A DNA stretch of 9,586 bases from Candidatus Saccharimonadota bacterium (GTDB lineage Bacteria; Patescibacteriota; Saccharimonadia; Saccharimonadales; Saccharimonadaceae), in NCBI GenBank assembly GCA_030528815.1, contig JAUMYE010000034.1:1-9586 (forward strand), in the 5' to 3' direction. Of the stretch, positions 6,351 to 9,586 are shown piece after piece. The notes below the pieces were generated by a model. The model saw nothing but the letters and a program-made list of their open reading frames with translations, searched no databases and was not told the DNA's origin. The first letter of the stretch is position 1; every line of letters starts with the position of its first letter. A program made the translations under genes and the position numbers.

Positions 6351-6809
6351 ATGATTTTTATGAACCCAGCGTTATTTCTATATAGCCACGAATTACAACT
6401 TCTACTATTACCATCAGTTATCATTTTTCTGTTTGGCCTATACAAATTAATAATCGCAATCTACCTACAGACCTGCAAAGTCTGCCGTGGCAAAATCGTA
6501 AACGTTACCCCAATCAAGACCGATGGCTTCCGCAAGGGTGGCTTTATTGCCTACGCCAATGTTTCTGTCGAAGGACAAGACTATACCGAAATCGAAGTAA
6601 AAGATTTGTCTGGCAAGAAAAACGTCCCTTGCCCGAACTTAAAAGAAGAAACCAAACTTCGCTACAAATTCGACGGTTCCGGTCGACCAAAGCTATACCA
6701 AAACAACGCAAACAGAATCATGCCTATAGCTTCAAGTTGCTTGATTATTGGGATAATTCTTTTCATAGTTATTAGCTATGTCTGGTCTACGCTCAGAGCA
6801 CTAGGCTAG
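6351..6809 (+). CDS. Small membrane protein with two helices (DUF3592-like layout)
   Basis: The 152-residue protein has a hydrophobic helix at about residues 16-40 (LQLLLLPSVIIFLFGLYKL) and another at about 124-146 (SSCLIIGIILFIVISYVW). Between them is a soluble beta-rich domain, with CKVCRGKIVNVTP at 43-54 and YANVSVEGQDYTEIEV at 68-83, ending in KLRYKFDGSGRPKLY. The order helix, beta domain with a vertebra-like VxGxxY strand, G/K-rich turn and second helix is like DUF3592 proteins, whose role is unknown. The assignment is by layout only. The start at 6351 is chosen from the TATAAT spacing; an upstream in-frame ATG (6282) would overlap the tRNA gene. The gene lies alone, divergent from tRNA-Arg, 42 bases before murB. 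No terminator was found after it. Confidence 0.72.
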   Translation: MIFMNPALFLYSHELQLLLLPSVIIFLFGLYKLIIAIYLQTCKVCRGKIVNVTPIKTDGFRKGGFIAYANVSVEGQDYTEIEVKDLSGKKNVPCPNLKEETKLRYKFDGSGRPKLYQNNANRIMPIASSCLIIGIILFIVISYVWSTLRALG

Positions 6810-6836
6810 CCCTCCCCTAAACAAGTGGCGCTTTCA

Positions 6837-6845
6837 TGGTATAAT
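6837..6845 (+). promoter_or_regulatory. Extended -10 promoter of murB (leaderless)
   Basis: TGGTATAAT is a perfect extended -10. Six bases later is ATGAAAATA, the murB start. An additional ATG directly abuts the box (6846) and a GTG lies further up (6825), but both would be upstream of the expected transcription start. TAAACA (6818-6823), 16 bases before the hexamer, is a weak -35 candidate. Confidence 0.65.
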
Positions 6846-6851
6846 ATGTCC

Positions 6852-7865
6852 ATGAAAATACGAGAGAATGTGCCAATTTCCAGATTAACAACTATGCGCC
6901 TAGGTGGCCCCGCCCGCTTCGTGATCGAGATTCGCGAAGAGTCTGACATCCCAGAGGCCTACGCTTTCGCAAAAGAGCGCGATCTTCCAGTTTATGTCCT
7001 TGGCGAAGGTAGCAACATCGTTGGTCGCGATGGCGGTTTTGACGGCGTTATTCTCGTAAACAAACTTCTTGGCATGGGCGAAGTCGCCCCAGAAAAAGAC
7101 AACAAGATTCAGCTCTGGTCCGCCAGTGGCGAAATCCTCGACGATTTCGTTCGCTACAGCACCAAGTATGGCTGGTCTGGCATTGAATGCCTTAGCGCTG
7201 TTCCTGGCACAGTTGGCGCTGCTCCAGTCCAAAACGTTGGCGCATACGGCCAAGATATCGCACAGACTCTCGTCAACGTCGACGCTTATGATACCAAGAC
7301 CGAGAAGTTCGTCACTCTTGACGCAAAGAAACTAGACCTTGGCTACCGTCACAGCATCTTCAACTCTGGTGACGAGATTGGCCGTTACTTTATTACAAAG
7401 ATTACCGTCGCACTAGAAAAGAAAGAGCTCAAGCCACCTTTCTACAATTCCCTACAGAAATATCTCGACGATAACAATATCGACGAATACACTCCAGAAA
7501 ACATCCGCAAGGCAGTCCATGCTGTCCGCACCAAGCTTCCAAATCCAGAATTTATCGCAAGCAGCGGCAGCTTCTTCAAAAACGTCTACCTTGACCCAGA
7601 AGAATCCATCAAGGCCGAGAAGAAAGGTATTCCAGTCTGGGATGGCGGCAAAGTTCCTTCTGGTTGGCTTCTAGAAAACGCCGGCCTCAAGGGCAAACTT
7701 ATCCATGGCATGCGCGTTTGGGAGACAGCTTCCCTCGTCCTCGTAAACGAGAGCGCAAAGAATTACAGCGATCTTGACGCCGCTCGCAAAGAGATCATCA
7801 AGACCGTCGAAGACAAGTTCGGCTACACTCTAGAACAAGAGCCGATGGAATTAGGAGACGAATGA
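6852..7865 (+). CDS. murB: UDP-N-acetylenolpyruvoylglucosamine reductase MurB
   Basis: MurB is the cytosolic flavoenzyme that reduces UDP-GlcNAc-enolpyruvate to UDP-MurNAc with NADPH, the second committed step of peptidoglycan synthesis. Visible FAD-binding motifs are TTMRLGGPARF (13-23), VLGEGSNIV (49-57) and SAVPGTVGAAPVQNVGAYG (115-133). Catalytic residues are Arg166 in GYRHSIF, Ser240 in SSGSFFKN (the proton donor), and a C-terminal Glu near 330. A short KPPFYNSLQKYL segment and 337 residues fit type I (E. coli-like) rather than type II. The start ATG 6852 is chosen because it gives MKIRENVPISRLTT, the normal MurB N-terminus, and lies 6 bases after TATAAT. The earlier in-frame GTG adds nine unrelated residues. 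The end overlaps folD by four bases. Confidence 0.95.
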   Translation: MKIRENVPISRLTTMRLGGPARFVIEIREESDIPEAYAFAKERDLPVYVLGEGSNIVGRDGGFDGVILVNKLLGMGEVAPEKDNKIQLWSASGEILDDFVRYSTKYGWSGIECLSAVPGTVGAAPVQNVGAYGQDIAQTLVNVDAYDTKTEKFVTLDAKKLDLGYRHSIFNSGDEIGRYFITKITVALEKKELKPPFYNSLQKYLDDNNIDEYTPENIRKAVHAVRTKLPNPEFIASSGSFFKNVYLDPEESIKAEKKGIPVWDGGKVPSGWLLENAGLKGKLIHGMRVWETASLVLVNESAKNYSDLDAARKEIIKTVEDKFGYTLEQEPMELGDE

Positions 7866-8650
7866 GCAAAATACTAAACGGAACCGAGCTCGCAGATTTT
7901 ATCAAGGAACGCCAAGCCGCCCAGGTACGAAGCTTACGTGGGCGCAAGCTTTTTCCGAAGCTTAGCATCATCTACGACAACGACAGCCCAGTCATCGCAA
8001 AATACATGACTCTTAAAGAGCAGTATGGTGGCGACATTAATATCGACGTAGAAATCACGAAGATCAACAAAGACAACGCCGAGCAAGAGATGACACGCGT
8101 CGCAAACGACCCAAATATCCATGGCGTCATTGTCCAGCTTCCACTCAAAGAAGTAGATAACTCTATCCTTGAGATGATTCCTCTAGAAAAGGACGTCGAC
8201 GGCCTTCGCGAGCAATCTGATACAGCTACTGCAATGGCAATTCACTGGTTGCTTACAAGCTACGGCGTAGAGCTTCAAAAGAGCAAGCTCGCCATCGTTG
8301 GCCAAGGCAAGCTTGTCGGCCGACCACTTACAAAAATGTGGCGCGAAAGTAACTACGACATTACGACTTTCGATAAAGGCGACGACCTAAATGAATTAAT
8401 CAATTACGATGTCGTTGTAACTGCTACGGGCGTTCCAGGACTAATCAAATCTTCCATGCTAAAGCAGGGCGCAACCGTAGTTGATGCTGGCACAGCAAGC
8501 GAAGGCGGCGTTATCAAGGGTGACCTTGACGAAGAAGTCCGCGAAAGAAAAGACCTAACCCTCACGCCAAAAGTTGGCGGCGTCGGTCCACTCACGATTG
8601 CAATGCTCTTCGAAAGAGTTTTACAAGCTACCGAAAAATCCAAAGCTTAA
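7862..8650 (+). CDS. folD: Bifunctional methylene-THF dehydrogenase/cyclohydrolase FolD
   Basis: FolD interconverts methylene-, methenyl- and 10-formyl-tetrahydrofolate in one-carbon metabolism, in the cytosol. The catalytic pair Tyr48 and Lys52 (KYMTLKEQYG) has the family spacing, followed by IVQLPL with Gln92, EKDVDGL with its Asp, and the C-terminal GGVGPLTIAMLF (239-250). It has 262 residues; the family is usually 280-300. Two motifs deviate: the usual PCTP segment before the second helix is TATAMAI (121-127), and the nucleotide-binding VGRSxIVG is VGQGKLVG (146-153), so the Arg-Ser pair is Gln-Gly. AGGAG (7853-7857) precedes the ATG, which overlaps the murB stop (ATGA). It is translationally coupled to murB, and a strong hairpin follows. 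Confidence 0.93.
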   Translation: MSKILNGTELADFIKERQAAQVRSLRGRKLFPKLSIIYDNDSPVIAKYMTLKEQYGGDINIDVEITKINKDNAEQEMTRVANDPNIHGVIVQLPLKEVDNSILEMIPLEKDVDGLREQSDTATAMAIHWLLTSYGVELQKSKLAIVGQGKLVGRPLTKMWRESNYDITTFDKGDDLNELINYDVVVTATGVPGLIKSSMLKQGATVVDAGTASEGGVIKGDLDEEVRERKDLTLTPKVGGVGPLTIAMLFERVLQATEKSKA

Positions 8651-8652
8651 TC

Positions 8653-8682
8653 AAAAAACAGACTCGCCCAAGTCTGTTTTTT
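8653..8682. terminator. Perfect bidirectional terminator after folD
   Basis: AAAAAACAGACT (8653-8664) and AGTCTGTTTTTT (8671-8682) form a perfect 12-bp stem around loop CGCCCA. It supplies a T run on both strands, so it serves the folD operon and the convergent gene that ends at 8688. It begins two bases after the folD stop. Confidence 0.92.
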
Positions 8683-8687
8683 GTTTC

Positions 8688-9586
8688 CTAATGCCCGATA
8701 ACTTGCTGCAATGGCTTGAAGGTATCCGCGTCGGATTCGCCAGCACGCTGAGTACCACGATTATCGTAAGCTGCGCGAATAATAGCCTGATCATCCGCAG
8801 AAGCGCGTCTGTAGTAATTCGCGAGATTCTCTACTTCGCCGCCAGCATAGCCTGCCAACGCGCCACCGCTAAAGCCTTCGCTATGGATAACCCTGCTCAT
8901 GACACCGTCTTGATAGGCCTGATAGCGTGCTGCTTGAGCTCGCTCTTCTGCTGTTCCGTTAGCGTTACCCCTATCTGTTTCAACGTGCGTACCAGCAATC
9001 ATATCTTGATACTTAATATAGTCCGATGGACTCTTTGCGAGCATACTGTTTCCAGAGCGCTTGAGACGCGCACGTGCAACTGCAGCTTGAGTCTCCTGGG
9101 TAGCTCCGCTCTGATTCAAGAACCTCATAATCGTTTCGTCGACTGGAGCCTTTTTGTTACCATGCGTCCTACTCGACGCAGCGCTACGCGCAATCGCTTC
9201 GATGGTAGCGCGACCCTGAGCAGAGTTAACGTCTGTTACACGCGTGTTTAGAGCGTTCATAATTTCGTCGCCATTGCTCAAATCGATACCCTCATCCTCA
9301 AGCGCCTGCATTTCGTCTTTAACATTCTGCTCAAACATTGCCTGTTCTGGATGATCGGCCATATATTGAGCATCGCGACGTTCTGCTCTATCCTTCGAGG
9401 CGGCTTCCTCGGCAGCCATTCTCCTAGACGAACTACGCGCTCTAGTTAGACGACCAAAGGCAGTTGCGTTACCCTGTCTATCAACACCAGCATTCCAACG
9501 ATTCGCCCTCGCCTCGGCACCATGTTGCATTCTCTTCGCAAAGTCAGAACCCTTGAAACCGCCAGTCATACGATTAGTTAGTCTTC
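8688..9586 (-). CDS. C-terminal part of an Ala/Arg-rich hydrophilic protein, possibly VirB6/TrbL-like T4SS tail
   Basis: The reading frame is open to the window edge, so the gene is cut at its 5' end. The first ATG in the window (9569) is probably internal, because coding-like sequence (RLTNR) continues upstream of it. About 298 residues are visible. They are hydrophilic and rich in Ala, Arg, Gln, Asp and Gly, with no membrane helix. Helical low-complexity stretches include RLTRARSSSRRMAAEEAASK and AEERAQAARYQAYQDG. An acidic stretch follows (ALEDEGIDLSNGDEIMNAL), then a glycine-rich FSGGALAGYAGGEVENLANYY. Such tails follow the multi-helix domain of VirB6/TrbL-like proteins in Patescibacteria and Gram-positive mobile elements. 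The assignment is inference from composition; the membrane part would lie outside the window. The gene is convergent with folD. Confidence 0.75.
   Translation of the reverse strand, partial: RLTNRMTGGFKGSDFAKRMQHGAEARANRWNAGVDRQGNATAFGRLTRARSSSRRMAAEEAASKDRAERRDAQYMADHPEQAMFEQNVKDEMQALEDEGIDLSNGDEIMNALNTRVTDVNSAQGRATIEAIARSAASSRTHGNKKAPVDETIMRFLNQSGATQETQAAVARARLKRSGNSMLAKSPSDYIKYQDMIAGTHVETDRGNANGTAEERAQAARYQAYQDGVMSRVIHSEGFSGGALAGYAGGEVENLANYYRRASADDQAIIRAAYDNRGTQRAGESDADTFKPLQQVIGH

Noticed and set aside
6825..6851. GTG start adding nine residues to MurB
   Set aside because: The added residues are not MurB-like and lie over the extended -10 promoter.
8574..9251. Plus-strand open frame of 225 codons opposite the Ala/Arg-rich gene
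   Set aside because: It starts inside folD, reads through the terminator hairpin and has a Cys/Ser-rich composition with no family motif. It is a shadow of the minus-strand gene.
1..9586. CRISPR array, insertion sequence or riboswitch
   Set aside because: No regularly spaced repeats, transposase fragments, terminal repeats or recognisable riboswitch leader were seen. The leaders are absent or shorter than about 50 bases.

Overview
The window looks like chromosome from a small-genome bacterium of the Patescibacteria/CPR type, most plausibly a Saccharibacteria (TM7) relative. This is inferred from the compact, overlapping gene layout, the four-gene SUF cluster without SufD, several shortened enzymes, and an Ala/Arg-rich tail of the kind seen in Patescibacteria type IV secretion-like proteins. 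TGA is a stop here: it ends sufS, sufU, murB and the 279-residue gene at the expected family ends or at ATGA overlaps. The UGA-recoding lineages (Gracilibacteria, Absconditabacteria) are therefore unlikely.

Layout. Bases 1-91 are AT-rich with no supported gene. A Sel1-repeat protein (minus, 92-1048) is divergent from the suf operon (plus, 1160-4719): sufC, sufB, sufS and sufU, each overlapping the next by 1-11 bases. Together they encode a complete minimal Fe-S assembly machine: the SufS desulfurase gives sulfur to the SufU zinc sulfur-transfer protein, which passes it to the SufB-SufC scaffold. A strong two-way hairpin (4721-4744) separates suf from a convergent minus-strand block: an unrecognised 279-residue protein, a Nudix hydrolase and tRNA-Arg(CCG). 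Divergent from the tRNA, on the plus strand, come a two-helix membrane protein, then murB and folD (4-base overlap). folD ends in a perfect 12-bp two-way terminator. The 5'-truncated gene after it (minus, 8688 to the window end) encodes a hydrophilic Ala/Arg-rich protein tail.

Expression signals fall into two classes. Three first genes (sel1, the membrane protein, murB) have TATAAT only 6-7 bases before the chosen ATG, the geometry of leaderless mRNAs. sufC and the 279-residue gene have a leader and a Shine-Dalgarno site. The latter also has an exact consensus promoter (TTGACA-N17-TATAAT) overlapped by a perfect 7-bp inverted repeat.

No outright novel system is demonstrated. The best candidates for follow-up are the unrecognised 279-residue protein beside the Nudix hydrolase, the SufD-less SUF operon with a shortened SufS, and the leaderless promoter class.
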